Source: Planctomycetota bacterium (lineage in GTDB: Bacteria > Planctomycetota > JACOTG01). Taken from it: a stretch of 64,000 nt of DNA. The stretch lies in contig JACOTG010000307.1 of assembly GCA_016178505.1 (NCBI GenBank), positions 48,216-112,215 of the forward strand, given 5' to 3'. A program made the position numbers and the translations under genes. Below the pieces are notes generated by a model. It made no database searches. It was not told where the DNA came from and saw only the letters and a list, made by a program, of their open reading frames with translations. Shown piece by piece: positions 23,455 to 31,631 of the stretch; position 1 is the first letter of the stretch; each line of letters starts with the position of its first letter.

Positions 23455-25592
23455 CGGCACATCCACTCGCCGCGTTCTTCGTGGTCGCAGCCTGCCTCGC
23501 GCTTCGGCTCGACAGCGACCCGGCGTGCCGGCCCCAGGCGGCGTCGTCGATCGGTCCTGACGATTGCCTTGCGTCCGCACGCGAGCGGAACCCAGACTGC
23601 ATCGTCGCGCGTGAGGAAGTCGAGAGGGCACGGGCGTCTCTCGAGGAGGCCGAGCACAAGAACTACCCGCACCTCGTACTGAATTCGCGGTACGTCACCG
23701 GCGGCGGCGGACTCCTCGATGCTCAAAGCGGGCTCGGCACGTTCGGTTCTCGGTTCTCGTCGAGCCTCTATCTCGAACAGGGCTTCCTGAGGAGCTGGCG
23801 CGATCGCACCCTGTCGATCGAATTCGCGGCGCAGTCCGTCCCCGAGGCGCAGGCGATGTGCGCCGAGGTCGAACACTCCGCTCTGTGTGACGTTCTCGCT
23901 GCATACGTGAACGCGATCGAATTCGAGGAGCGCGCAGGCGACGCCGAGGCGATGCTGGCGTCGCTCCGCGCGTCCGAAGGGCCGCTGAGGGATGCCGTCG
24001 ATCGCGGCGCCGCGCTCGAGCGCGATCTCGTGCGCCTTCGCGAATCGATCGCGGCCGCCGAGTCGACGCTCGACACGGCGCGGAACGATGCGGCCGCCGC
24101 GCGAGCCCGACTTGGACGCCTCGCCGGCATCGAGATCGCGGACCCGGTGCGACTGCGACCCGTTACCGCGGCAGCGCCCGACCTCTCGAAAGAAGCCATC
24201 GCCTCAGCGGCGCTCGCAAGCCGCGCGGATCTCGCACGACTCCGCGCACAGATAGCGACCAAGGAAAAAGACCCAGCTCTCGCCGGGAACGCGCTTCCCG
24301 ACGCGGCGCTCGGACTCGGCTACGAGGGTCGGGGCGACTCGACGCCGCTCCAAGAGTCCGGATTCGGCGTACGACTTCGCATCGACTACCCACTCGGCGC
24401 GTCGCACACGGACGACGCTCGTCGCGCGAGAGCGCGCGCAGAACTTCGCCAACTCCACGTGCAGGAGTCGGACCTGGTCCAGCGAATCGGCGACGAGGTC
24501 GCCGATGCGTGGCGCGGCGTCGACGCAGCGAAACGGACGCGCAGCGCGGCTGCGACGGCTCTCGCGGCTCGCGAGGAAGAGCTTCGCGTGCTTCGAGCAC
24601 GGCAAAGCGCACCGAGCCCTCCCTCGCTTCTCGAGCTTGCCGATGCGGCCGCCAAAGCCGAGGACGCGCGATCACGTCTGCGCCTCGCGGAGTTCCCAAC
24701 TCTGCGCGCCATCCTCCGTTTGGTCCAGGCCGCCGGACTTCCGCCAGAACAGGCACTGCGCGACGAGCCGGCACCGAAGTCCAGCGCGGGCGCATCGCCG
24801 CCTCGCCGAGCGATCTGGGCGTGGACGAGCACGTTTTCCGGCGACGGTGCGGACCCGGACCCCGTTCGATTCCTGGACTTCTGCGTCGCCCGCAACGTCG
24901 GAACCGTCTTCCTCTCCCTCGGCGCCGATCCGGCGCGTCCCGAGCTGCCGTTCGATCTGCGCACGCTGGTCTCACAAGCGGCGTCTCGGGGGATCGACGT
25001 CGAGATGCTCGTCGGCGACCCGACGCACCTCGACGGAAAGTCTCGCGCGATCGATGCCGCCGTCGCCGCAGGTGCGCGCCTGGCTGGCGAGGCGGTCGGA
25101 ATTCGCGCACTCCACCTCGACGTCGAACCGCAGGCGCACGACGCGTGGCACAGCGACCGTGAGACCGTCGTGCAGTCGCTCGTCGCCTGCCTTCGCGCGA
25201 CCCGGGAGGCGCTCGCTCGCAACGCACCCACGATGCGCCTGGTCGCCGACCTCTCGCCGGTATTCGCGGAGCGCATGCTGCCCGAGGTCGACGAGGCGGC
25301 GCTCATGATCTACTCGAGCCGCGTTGAGCAAGCGATCCTCACCGCAACGCCGATCCTCGACGCGGCGCAACGCGCCGGAAAGCGCGTCTGGATCGGCGTG
25401 AAGGCGAGCGCGGCGGGCGACTCGACCGACGGCTTCCAGGATCTCGGCGCACTCGAGGATGCGATCCGAAGGATCGAAGCGAAGTTCCGCGATCACCCTG
25501 CGTTTCGAGGCGTGGCGATTCACCACGCACGCTCGTACCGCGAACTCCTTCTAGACGGAAGAGGCCATGCGACTCCGAACGGCGAACGGTAA
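23448..25592 (+). CDS. TolC-like outer membrane protein fused to a TIM-barrel glycosidase-like domain
   Basis: 714 aa, GTG start overlapping the synthase stop by 7 nt. Residues 1-20 are a signal peptide (AAFFVVAACLALRL). Residues ~35-430 are an outer membrane efflux protein: long helices with conserved entries such as SARERNPDCIVAREEVERAR and SRADLARLRAQIATKEKD, plus strands like LGLGYEGRGDSTPLQESGFGVRLRIDYPLG. Residues ~445-700 are a separate alpha/beta domain: IWAWTSTFSGDG, VGTVFLSLGAD, GIDVEMLVGDP, IRALHLDVEPQ, MIYSSR, VWIGVKAS. This order looks like a TIM barrel, and LDVEP recalls the DxE catalytic region of GH18-like enzymes. The fusion would place an outer-membrane channel and a polymer-acting domain in one chain. 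Confidence 0.82.
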   Translation: MVTAHPLAAFFVVAACLALRLDSDPACRPQAASSIGPDDCLASARERNPDCIVAREEVERARASLEEAEHKNYPHLVLNSRYVTGGGGLLDAQSGLGTFGSRFSSSLYLEQGFLRSWRDRTLSIEFAAQSVPEAQAMCAEVEHSALCDVLAAYVNAIEFEERAGDAEAMLASLRASEGPLRDAVDRGAALERDLVRLRESIAAAESTLDTARNDAAAARARLGRLAGIEIADPVRLRPVTAAAPDLSKEAIASAALASRADLARLRAQIATKEKDPALAGNALPDAALGLGYEGRGDSTPLQESGFGVRLRIDYPLGASHTDDARRARARAELRQLHVQESDLVQRIGDEVADAWRGVDAAKRTRSAAATALAAREEELRVLRARQSAPSPPSLLELADAAAKAEDARSRLRLAEFPTLRAILRLVQAAGLPPEQALRDEPAPKSSAGASPPRRAIWAWTSTFSGDGADPDPVRFLDFCVARNVGTVFLSLGADPARPELPFDLRTLVSQAASRGIDVEMLVGDPTHLDGKSRAIDAAVAAGARLAGEAVGIRALHLDVEPQAHDAWHSDRETVVQSLVACLRATREALARNAPTMRLVADLSPVFAERMLPEVDEAALMIYSSRVEQAILTATPILDAAQRAGKRVWIGVKASAAGDSTDGFQDLGALEDAIRRIEAKFRDHPAFRGVAIHHARSYRELLLDGRGHATPNGER

Positions 25593-26760
25593 GACTCAAA
25601 ACGTACTCTCCACGGCGAACCCCTACGAGTCGCCCGAGAAGCCGCGCCGCCACGCGGTCGCACAGATCGTCACCGTGGGTGTCGTGCTTCTCATCGCCGC
25701 GGTGTTCGCCGGCCGGTATCTCCGTCGAATCTGGATCATCGACTCGCTCGCCGTCGTCGATGCCGCGCGCATCGAGATTGCCGCGCCCCTGTCGGGCCGC
25801 CTCTCGGCGGTGTTCGTCAAAGAGAATCAACGAGTCCGCCCCGGAGATCTCGTCGCGCGATTCTCGGATCCGAGCCTCGAGGCCGAGCGCCGCGCCGCGG
25901 ACTCTGCCATCGCCATGGCGCGGAGTCGACTCGACATCGCGCTTCGCAACGAACCGGCGCCCGTCGTCTCCCCGGCCGAGATCGCCGCGGCGCGCGCGCA
26001 GGTCGACGAATGCGACGTCGCGATTCGCGCTGCGATGAACGACGAAGCCGCCGCACAAGCCTCGCTGGAGAGCGCCATGAGTCGGCGCCGGCGCATCGAG
26101 TCGCTCGTTCTCGACAAGGCGGCGACGGTTTCGGAAGTGGACCCGGCGGCACGCGACGAAGCGGCGGCGCGAACCGCGGTCGTCTCCGCGAAGGGAGAGG
26201 TGGAGCGACTCTTGGCGAAACGGAAGGGTTCGCTCGCGGCGATTGCGGCCCTCGAGGACAAGGCCACTGGACCCGTGTTCAAGGAGGCGTTGCGACGTCG
26301 GGACACCGAGATCGCGGAATGCCGGCGCCTCATCAGCGAAGCCGAGGAAGCTCGGCATCGCGTCGACGTTCGATTGGCCGAATTGGAAGTTCGGGCTGAA
26401 CGAAATGGGATCGTGGTGAACCCTCCGCGGCATCCGGGCGAAGTCCTCGCAGCAGGCGAGCCCATCGTCACCCTGCGCGATCTCGTCGATCCCTGGGTCG
26501 ATCTCTACGTTCGAGTCGATCGTGCGTCGATCGTCTTCCCCGGAAGCAAGGTCGACCTCACGGCCAAGGGATTCGGATCGATTCGCGGGGTCGTCGACAG
26601 CTTCTATCCCGACGTCGACGTCCTTCCGTCGCCGCTCCGAAACCCGGATCGACCGCAAGACCGCTACGCCCGCGCGAAGCTCCGCATCGACGGTGGAAAT
26701 GTCCTGGGTCTCTCTCCAGGGCAGGTCCTCCAGGCAAAGGTGATTCGCGCCGAGCACTGA
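25567..26760 (+). CDS. HlyD-family periplasmic adaptor of the polysaccharide locus
   Basis: 397 aa. One transmembrane helix spans residues ~33-53 (AQIVTVGVVLLIAAVFAG). The lipoyl halves are IEIAAPLSGRLSAVFVKENQRVRPGDLVARF and LEVRAERNGIVVNPPRHPGEVLAAGEPIVTL, flanking a coiled coil at residues ~105-275. A beta-barrel domain follows (VDLYVRVDRASIVFPGSKVDL). AGAGG lies just before the ATG, which overlaps the TolC-fusion stop by 26 nt. With the synthase and TolC fusion it completes a possible trans-envelope path for the polymer. Confidence 0.9.
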   Translation: MRLRTANGKTQNVLSTANPYESPEKPRRHAVAQIVTVGVVLLIAAVFAGRYLRRIWIIDSLAVVDAARIEIAAPLSGRLSAVFVKENQRVRPGDLVARFSDPSLEAERRAADSAIAMARSRLDIALRNEPAPVVSPAEIAAARAQVDECDVAIRAAMNDEAAAQASLESAMSRRRRIESLVLDKAATVSEVDPAARDEAAARTAVVSAKGEVERLLAKRKGSLAAIAALEDKATGPVFKEALRRRDTEIAECRRLISEAEEARHRVDVRLAELEVRAERNGIVVNPPRHPGEVLAAGEPIVTLRDLVDPWVDLYVRVDRASIVFPGSKVDLTAKGFGSIRGVVDSFYPDVDVLPSPLRNPDRPQDRYARAKLRIDGGNVLGLSPGQVLQAKVIRAEH

Positions 26761-26817
26761 GGGACGGCTCTCCAGATTCTGCAATCCCTCCCGGCTTCGT
26801 CCGAATCCTCGCGCTCG

Positions 26818-26846
26818 TTGACGGCACCGAAGTGCCGCACGATAAT
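26818..26846 (+). promoter_or_regulatory. Sigma70-type promoter for the TerB/DUF697-like gene
   Basis: TTGACG, a 17-bp spacer and GATAAT lie about 32 bp upstream of the GTG start, separating this gene from the polysaccharide operon. Confidence 0.6.
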
Positions 26847-26878
26847 CCCAACATCTCTGCAATCGGAGATTTCGAATC

Positions 26879-27763
26879 GTGAGCCCAACTCCCGACACCG
26901 TCACTACCCGTGACCGCAAGCTGATCCTCGCCGCGTGCGTGCTCGTTGCGCGAGCCGACGGCGGACTCGCGGAATCCGAGCGCGCCGAACTCGAGCGTCT
27001 GGCGACGGCGTGGTTCCCCGACGAAGACGCGGTGCTCGCCGTCGAAAAGCTGTGTCACCACGAACTCTCACCGGATGAGATCGTTGCTGGACTCTCGGGA
27101 GGCGCCGCTCGGGAATCGCTTTGGATGTGCTTGTCGACGATCTCGGCGATCGATGCCAATGTGCCAGCGCCCGAGCAGGCGGTGATCGACCGATTCTCGA
27201 AGCTCCTCGATCGAGGCGCCGGCCGCGCCGGAGATCGATCCGATGGCCCCGGTCCGGCGGCACGGCAAGGGGAATCACGCGAGCAAGCCGCCGAGCGTAC
27301 CGTACTTTGGTTCTCGGTCTACTCCGCCGTCGTCGGCGCGATGCCGCAGCCGTTCTTCTCCGATTTCTCACTCATACTCCCGGCGCAGATCTGGATGCTC
27401 CGGCGAATCGGCGCACACTACGACGTCGCTTTCGACAGCAAGATGATCGCCGAGTTCGCAGGGATCGCCATGCTCTCCGCCGGAGCCGAAACGCTTCGCC
27501 ATGCGCTCTCGCGCTTCGTGCCGATTCTCCCTCGCGCCGCAACGGAGGCCGCTTCGCAGTTCGCTGTCACGTATGGGCTCGGCCGTCTCGCGATCGCGTA
27601 CTTCGACGGAGGACGCAAGGTCGACGCCGAGGTCCTCCGGCGCGTCTACGCCGATGCACGGCGGCGCGGCGCCGAGATCTACTCGCGATTCGCGACCATG
27701 TTCGCTGGACGCAGTGAGAAGGACGTCGACGGAATCGTAAGCGACATCTTGCGCGGCACCTAG
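26879..27763 (+). CDS. TerB-like / DUF697-like two-domain protein
   Basis: 294 aa. Residues ~10-110 look like a TerB-type helical domain (RKLILAACVLVARADGGLAESERAELERLA has the acidic pattern typical of that fold). After a Gly/Pro-rich linker, residues ~140-290 match the DUF697 pattern: LWFSVYSAVVGAMPQPFFSDFSLILPAQIWMLRRIGAHYDV, and a C-terminal EVLRRVYADARRRGAEIY segment. DUF697 segments are often membrane-associated and fused to GTPases, but there is no GTPase here. The GTG start is supported by GGAG ten nt upstream and the promoter at 26818. Function unknown. Confidence 0.7.
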   Translation: MSPTPDTVTTRDRKLILAACVLVARADGGLAESERAELERLATAWFPDEDAVLAVEKLCHHELSPDEIVAGLSGGAARESLWMCLSTISAIDANVPAPEQAVIDRFSKLLDRGAGRAGDRSDGPGPAARQGESREQAAERTVLWFSVYSAVVGAMPQPFFSDFSLILPAQIWMLRRIGAHYDVAFDSKMIAEFAGIAMLSAGAETLRHALSRFVPILPRAATEAASQFAVTYGLGRLAIAYFDGGRKVDAEVLRRVYADARRRGAEIYSRFATMFAGRSEKDVDGIVSDILRGT

Positions 27764-27784
27764 GCGAGCGCTCGCAGGGTCGGC

Positions 27785-27813
27785 TTGAGCGACCTCCTTC
27801 GGCACCGTAGAAT
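27785..27813 (+). promoter_or_regulatory. Sigma70-type promoter for the baeRF-like gene
   Basis: TTGAGC, a 17-bp spacer and TAGAAT. The listed ORF start at 27785 falls inside this promoter, which supports the later GTG at 27866. Confidence 0.6.
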
Positions 27814-27865
27814 CCATCGTGCATTCCGACCCACCAACCGAGTGAACTGCCGAAGGAGGCTTCAC

Positions 27866-29011
27866 GTGATCACGCGCGCACAAATCGACGAGCTGGCCGA
27901 CCACAAGCCCGGTGCCTATCCCGTTACGTCTGTGTACCTCGACACCGACTCGCGCCGACACACAGGCGGCGAGTACTCGAAGGTCTTGGAGAGCCTGCTC
28001 ATCGCAAAGAAAGTCGAGGTCGAACAGTCCGAATACTCCAAGGACCAGCAGCGGTGGATCCTGCAGGACTTCGCGAAGATTCAGGAGTTCGTCACGTCCA
28101 AGTCCCGAAATGAAACCCGACGCGGACTCGCCGTTTTCTCGTCGGCTGCGGCTGGATTGTGGCAAGCGTTGCCGTTGCCTCGCGCGATCCCCACTCAAGT
28201 CATCGTCGACGACGTGCCGTACGCACGTCCGCTGCTCGTTCTGTTCGACGAGTTCGAGCGATTCTGCGCCGTCGTCGTCGATCGGCGGCGCGGCCGAATC
28301 TTCGACATTTTCATGGGTGAGATCCAAGAGATCGGAGACATCGAGGACGACGTTCCGAAGAAGACCCGCGGGACCGGACACTTGTTGAAAGCGGAAACGG
28401 CGGTCACGCGCCACATCGGGGAGCAGTGGCGTGCGCACTACAAGAATGTCGCGGACTACGCCCTGTCGGCATTTCGCCGCCAGCCGTTCGATCGACTCGT
28501 GGTCGGCGGACCGGCGTCCGATCTCTCCGACTTCGAGAAGACGCTGCACTCGAGCCTTCAACAAAAGATCGCGGGCCGCATCAGCGTGCAAGTCGGAGTC
28601 GAATCGACCCCCGCCGAAGTGCTCCGACAGACACGGGAAATCGAGCAGGCGCTCGCTCGCGATCGCGAGTTCCGGCTCATCGAATCGCTCCTCACGCAGG
28701 CGCACTCCGGCAAACTGGGAACCGTGGGCCTTGCCGATTCGCTGAAGGCGCTCCGCGGAGGTCAGGTTCACACGCTCGTGTTGAAGGACGGATTGCGCGT
28801 CGAAGGCGTTTTCTGTTCGTCGTGCCGATTCATCGGCCTCGGCGAACGAGAATGCCCGACGTGCTCGAAACCGACGCGGACGACGAGCGACGTCGTCGAT
28901 CTTGCCGTCGCGGAGGCCATGCTCCAGGGCTGCGAAGTGCGGCACGTTTTCGAGGCGAGCGCGCTCGACTCGGTCGGGTCCGTCGGGGCACTCCTCCGGT
29001 TTCGAGCATGA
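27866..29011 (+). CDS. baeRF/eRF1-like protein with C-terminal zinc ribbon
   Basis: 381 aa. The order of segments (YPVTSVYLDTDSRR, GLAVFSSAAAGLWQALPLP, PLLVLFDEFERFCAVVVDRRRGRIFDIFMGEI, FDRLVVGGPASDLSDFEKTLHSSLQQKIAGRISV) fits the bacterial archaeo-eukaryotic release factor family (host-attachment/VLRF-like). The C-terminal L7Ae-like region is followed by a zinc ribbon, CSSCRFIGLGERECPTCS. The catalytic GGQ of true release factors is not present, so translation termination is not implied; ribosome-associated quality control or stress roles are proposed for the family. GAAGGAGG six nt before GTG 27866 fixes the start. Confidence 0.8.
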   Translation: MITRAQIDELADHKPGAYPVTSVYLDTDSRRHTGGEYSKVLESLLIAKKVEVEQSEYSKDQQRWILQDFAKIQEFVTSKSRNETRRGLAVFSSAAAGLWQALPLPRAIPTQVIVDDVPYARPLLVLFDEFERFCAVVVDRRRGRIFDIFMGEIQEIGDIEDDVPKKTRGTGHLLKAETAVTRHIGEQWRAHYKNVADYALSAFRRQPFDRLVVGGPASDLSDFEKTLHSSLQQKIAGRISVQVGVESTPAEVLRQTREIEQALARDREFRLIESLLTQAHSGKLGTVGLADSLKALRGGQVHTLVLKDGLRVEGVFCSSCRFIGLGERECPTCSKPTRTTSDVVDLAVAEAMLQGCEVRHVFEASALDSVGSVGALLRFRA

Positions 29012-29089
29012 AGTTCGGGGGCCAGGCAGCCTGAACATCGGGCATCTCCGAGGTCGGTACAGGGTCGTTTCGAAGCGGGACGCCCGTCG

Positions 29090-29103
29090 TTAATGGTTAA
29101 TGG
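29090..29103 (+). repeat. Tandem heptamer next to a promoter
   Basis: TTAATGG occurs twice head to tail, 13 bp upstream of the -35 at 29117. It is followed by the palindrome GCAAATTTTTGC touching the -35. This resembles a regulator binding region. Confidence 0.4.
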
Positions 29104-29116
29104 GCAAATTTTTGCG

Positions 29117-29145
29117 TTGACCCAAGATTGCACACGTGCTAGTTT
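29117..29145 (+). promoter_or_regulatory. Sigma70-type promoter for the duplicated-domain gene
   Basis: TTGACC, a 17-bp spacer and TAGTTT, about 52 bp upstream of the start codon. Confidence 0.5.
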
Positions 29146-29196
29146 GCGCCCGGGAATAAGGGCCCTGGACGGGCCCCAGGCTGGATAGGCACACCC

Positions 29197-30129
29197 ATGG
29201 CAGATACTTGGACACGCGACGAGGTCGTGACCTTTCTGTCTAGGACTGTCACCCCGATCCGGGAGTTCGTGCGGAAGCTCGCGTACGTCGATCGAGCGTC
29301 ACCCTCGGATCTGCGTGTTCCGCCCAACGTTCCGGACACTTACGAGGAGAACATTCGAAATCAGGGATTGCCGCCTCTCTGTGATAGCGCCGTCGATGAC
29401 CGGACGGGAGAGCGCGTGTTCTCACTCAAACCCGATGTGAAGAAGTGGGCCATCGAGTTCTTCGAGAGCGAGGCGTCTCTGAGGCTCGTCCCGCCGAGCC
29501 GACCTGCGGAACGCGCGACGGCCGAGCGCGAGCGCGCCCCACAGCCCCAACCGGTTGCCGACGATGGAAACGACGCACGAACTAGAGAGGCCATCGAAGC
29601 CGTCGCCGCGCGCACGTGGACGGAGGACGGCATTCGCCAGTTCCTCGCGAGCGCGACTCCGATCGTCCAAGAGTTCTACCGCGGGCTCGCGGCCGTGGAC
29701 TCGGCTTCCACGACGACGTTGAACGTTCCGCACACCTCGCCGGCGCTGGCCGTGCGAGCTGCGAGCCTCAAGGGAATGCCTGCATTGCATGACGCGCTCG
29801 TCGACCCGACGACCGGAGGCCGAAAGTACCGAATCATCGCAGCAGCCCGTGCAACCGTGTCCACATACTTCGAAACCAACACGCCGCCTCCCCGCCCGGA
29901 GCGCAGTGAGCGCCGCCGTCGCCCGGCTGTCGCCGTTCGGCCGCTGACCGATGTTGCGAGCACAGGGGCGTCCGCTGCTCGAGCGCTCGTGATCCATCTC
30001 GACGTGGACGACAACGAAACGGCTTCGCGGATCTTCGAAGTGATTCGCTACCTCAACAACAAGAATCGCGAAGGTCGCGTGTTCAGCGTCGAAACGGACG
30101 GACGCGAGCTGATCCTGCGGATTCGCTAG
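29197..30129 (+). CDS. Protein with a duplicated ~88-residue domain of unknown function
   Basis: 310 aa, no signal peptide or membrane segment. Residues 4-91 and 140-227 are repeats of one unit. Each opens with TWTxDxxxxFLxxxTPIxxEFxRxLAxVDxAS, passes a xLxVP then a GxPxLxDxxVDxxTGxRxxxI/L segment, and ends near an aromatic FFES/YFET. The linker is Pro/Arg/Glu-rich. The last ~50 residues (ALVIHLDVDDNETASRIFEVIRYLNNKNREGRVFSVE) look like a small alpha/beta domain. I do not recognise any of these as a named family. It has its own promoter and flanking repeats, suggesting specific regulation. Confidence 0.75.
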   Translation: MADTWTRDEVVTFLSRTVTPIREFVRKLAYVDRASPSDLRVPPNVPDTYEENIRNQGLPPLCDSAVDDRTGERVFSLKPDVKKWAIEFFESEASLRLVPPSRPAERATAERERAPQPQPVADDGNDARTREAIEAVAARTWTEDGIRQFLASATPIVQEFYRGLAAVDSASTTTLNVPHTSPALAVRAASLKGMPALHDALVDPTTGGRKYRIIAAARATVSTYFETNTPPPRPERSERRRRPAVAVRPLTDVASTGASAARALVIHLDVDDNETASRIFEVIRYLNNKNREGRVFSVETDGRELILRIR

Positions 30130-30238
30130 AGTCCGACACCGTTCCACATCGGTACCCGTTCAGTCCCTCGCTCAAGCCCCCCAGGCCTGCGGTTCGATAG
30201 CGTACTTCGGCTCATCTCGAGCGGGAGGATCCTCTCTG

Positions 30239-30772
30239 ATGCGACCTTTTTCGACGTCCGACGATCGAAAGCGATTCGGCGAGCTTCTCTTCGAGGAAGG
30301 TCTCATCTCCTCCGAAGACCTCGAGCGAGCACTCGAGACACAAAGGAAAACGGGCGAACTTCTCGGCGAGATCCTCGTCGAGGGAGGTCTCATTTCCGAA
30401 TGGGACATCGTCCGCGTCATCGTCAAGCAGTACAAGCTCCCATACCTTCCATCGACTCGGTACAGCGTTCCGAAGGAAGTGCTGACGATTTTCCCGCCGA
30501 AGTACCTTCATGCGAACCTCATCGTCCCACTCGACCTCTTCGGCGACGTCGTCGTCATCGCGACCGCGCGGAATCCCTCGGCCGAGCTGATGCAGGAGAT
30601 CGAGCAGCAGTTCAAGTTCTATCCCCTGGTCTACGTCAGCACGATCACGGACGTGAAGACGACGCTAGCCAACTACTTCCCGACTCCGTTCTCGGAGTTC
30701 GACGGAATGCTCACCGACCTCAAGAGCAAGATGAAGAAGGTGGAGCCACAGTGGCAGCTCCCAAAAGAGTGA
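30239..30772 (+). CDS. Stand-alone MshEN (GspE N-terminal) domain protein
   Basis: 177 aa. Residues ~10-75 carry two related motifs, RFGELLFEEGLISSEDLERALETQRKTGE and LLGEILVEGGLISEWDIVRVIVKQYKLPYL. These are the RLGxxLxxxGxI(S/T)xxxLxxAL pattern of MshEN domains at the front of type II secretion/pilus ATPases. The rest (IVPLDLFGDVVVIATARNPS, FYPLVYVSTITDVKTTLANYF) matches the second half of the GspE N-domain. The ATPase itself is missing. Many MshEN domains bind cyclic-di-GMP, so an adaptor or effector role is possible. GGAGGATC precedes the ATG. Confidence 0.85.
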   Translation: MRPFSTSDDRKRFGELLFEEGLISSEDLERALETQRKTGELLGEILVEGGLISEWDIVRVIVKQYKLPYLPSTRYSVPKEVLTIFPPKYLHANLIVPLDLFGDVVVIATARNPSAELMQEIEQQFKFYPLVYVSTITDVKTTLANYFPTPFSEFDGMLTDLKSKMKKVEPQWQLPKE

Positions 30773-30816
30773 CCGATTGAGTCGACCGTAGGCTCGTCGG
30801 CACCGAGGGCAGGATC

Positions 30817-30984
30817 ATGAAACGCCGAATCTTGATTGCAGTGGTGCTCGGCGCGCTCTCCGGACTCGCAGCGCGCGCACTGGTCGCACCGACGCCGTCG
30901 CGGACGATTCGAATTCTGGTGCCGGCGTTCGACCAGAATCCGCGTACGGTGCCGAACGCCGCACCTGCCGACGCGCTCGACTAG
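30817..30984 (+). CDS. Small membrane or exported protein (55 aa)
   Basis: This is a short gene not in the ORF track. MKRRILIAVVLGALSGLAARALVAP is a positively charged, hydrophobic signal or anchor. The remaining 30 residues are Pro/Ala/Arg-rich and end in PADALD. A weak ribosome binding site (AGGGCAGGA) precedes the ATG. It lies 44 nt after the MshEN gene, and its stop is 3 nt from the convergent lipoprotein stop. No family is recognised, and it could be a chance frame, but codon use looks like that of its neighbours. Confidence 0.5.
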   Translation: MKRRILIAVVLGALSGLAARALVAPTPSRTIRILVPAFDQNPRTVPNAAPADALD

Positions 30985-30987
30985 ACG

Positions 30988-31599
30988 CTAGGAACGCCGC
31001 CGATTCGCCGCGAAGTCGCCGCGAATGCGAACCGGGTATCGCTTCGCCGCGGTCCCGACGGAGGCACTCGCCGCCTCGAAGGCGAGGTCCAGAGATCCTT
31101 GGATCGCGTCTGCCATGCGCACATCGAGCCGCAACGAGCCCGTCGCGGCGGTTGCCGCGAGAACGAGGCCTCCGGGCTGCCCGTCCTCTTCGTAGAACCC
31201 CGCTTGAAGCAAGCCGGCGTCGAACGTGGCCCCGTCCGCCGCGTTCGCCATCGGAAGCGAAACGACGAGCACGCCTCGACGCACTTGTGGCGAGCCGTCG
31301 GGGAGAATGGCGCCGGACCATCGCAGACACAGGACGAGCGAGCCACCGGACGTGAATTCGAACGGTTCCACCGGCGCAATCCATTCCCGAAAGGAGATCG
31401 AGTCGGCCGACGGCGACAGCTGCTTCCAAGCGAACGCTGCGTTCTCGCGGAACGAACGCTCCTGCATCGACGTCCAGGACGTTGTTTCGCCGTCACGCGA
31501 GACCTCGAGCCTTGTCGACGAGCAACCTGCCGAAACCAGGAGTAGGTTTCCGATGAGGAACGCCGCGTACGGCCGTCCGCGAACGACTTTCGACTCCAT
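30988..31599 (-). CDS. Lipoprotein of unknown function
   Basis: 203 aa. MESKVVRGRPYAAFLIGNLLLVSAGC is a lipoprotein signal; the lipobox is VSAGC and the acylated Cys is residue 26. The mature part is beta-rich with Trp/Phe (TSWTSMQERSFRENAAFAWKQL, GGSLVLCLRWSGAILPDGS) and no recognised domain. The track start at 31791 is replaced by ATG 31599, which begins the signal peptide and follows GAAGGGAAAGG. Confidence 0.75.
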   Translation of the reverse strand: MESKVVRGRPYAAFLIGNLLLVSAGCSSTRLEVSRDGETTSWTSMQERSFRENAAFAWKQLSPSADSISFREWIAPVEPFEFTSGGSLVLCLRWSGAILPDGSPQVRRGVLVVSLPMANAADGATFDAGLLQAGFYEEDGQPGGLVLAATAATGSLRLDVRMADAIQGSLDLAFEAASASVGTAAKRYPVRIRGDFAANRRRS

Positions 31600-31631
31600 T
31601 GCCTTTCCCTTCTCGCCTTTCGACGGCAGGA

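Noticed and set aside
20640-29020. Shared 15-mer GCATGAAGTTCGGGG at 20640 and 29006
   Set aside because: One such match is expected by chance in 64 kb, and the contexts differ (intergenic versus end of a gene).
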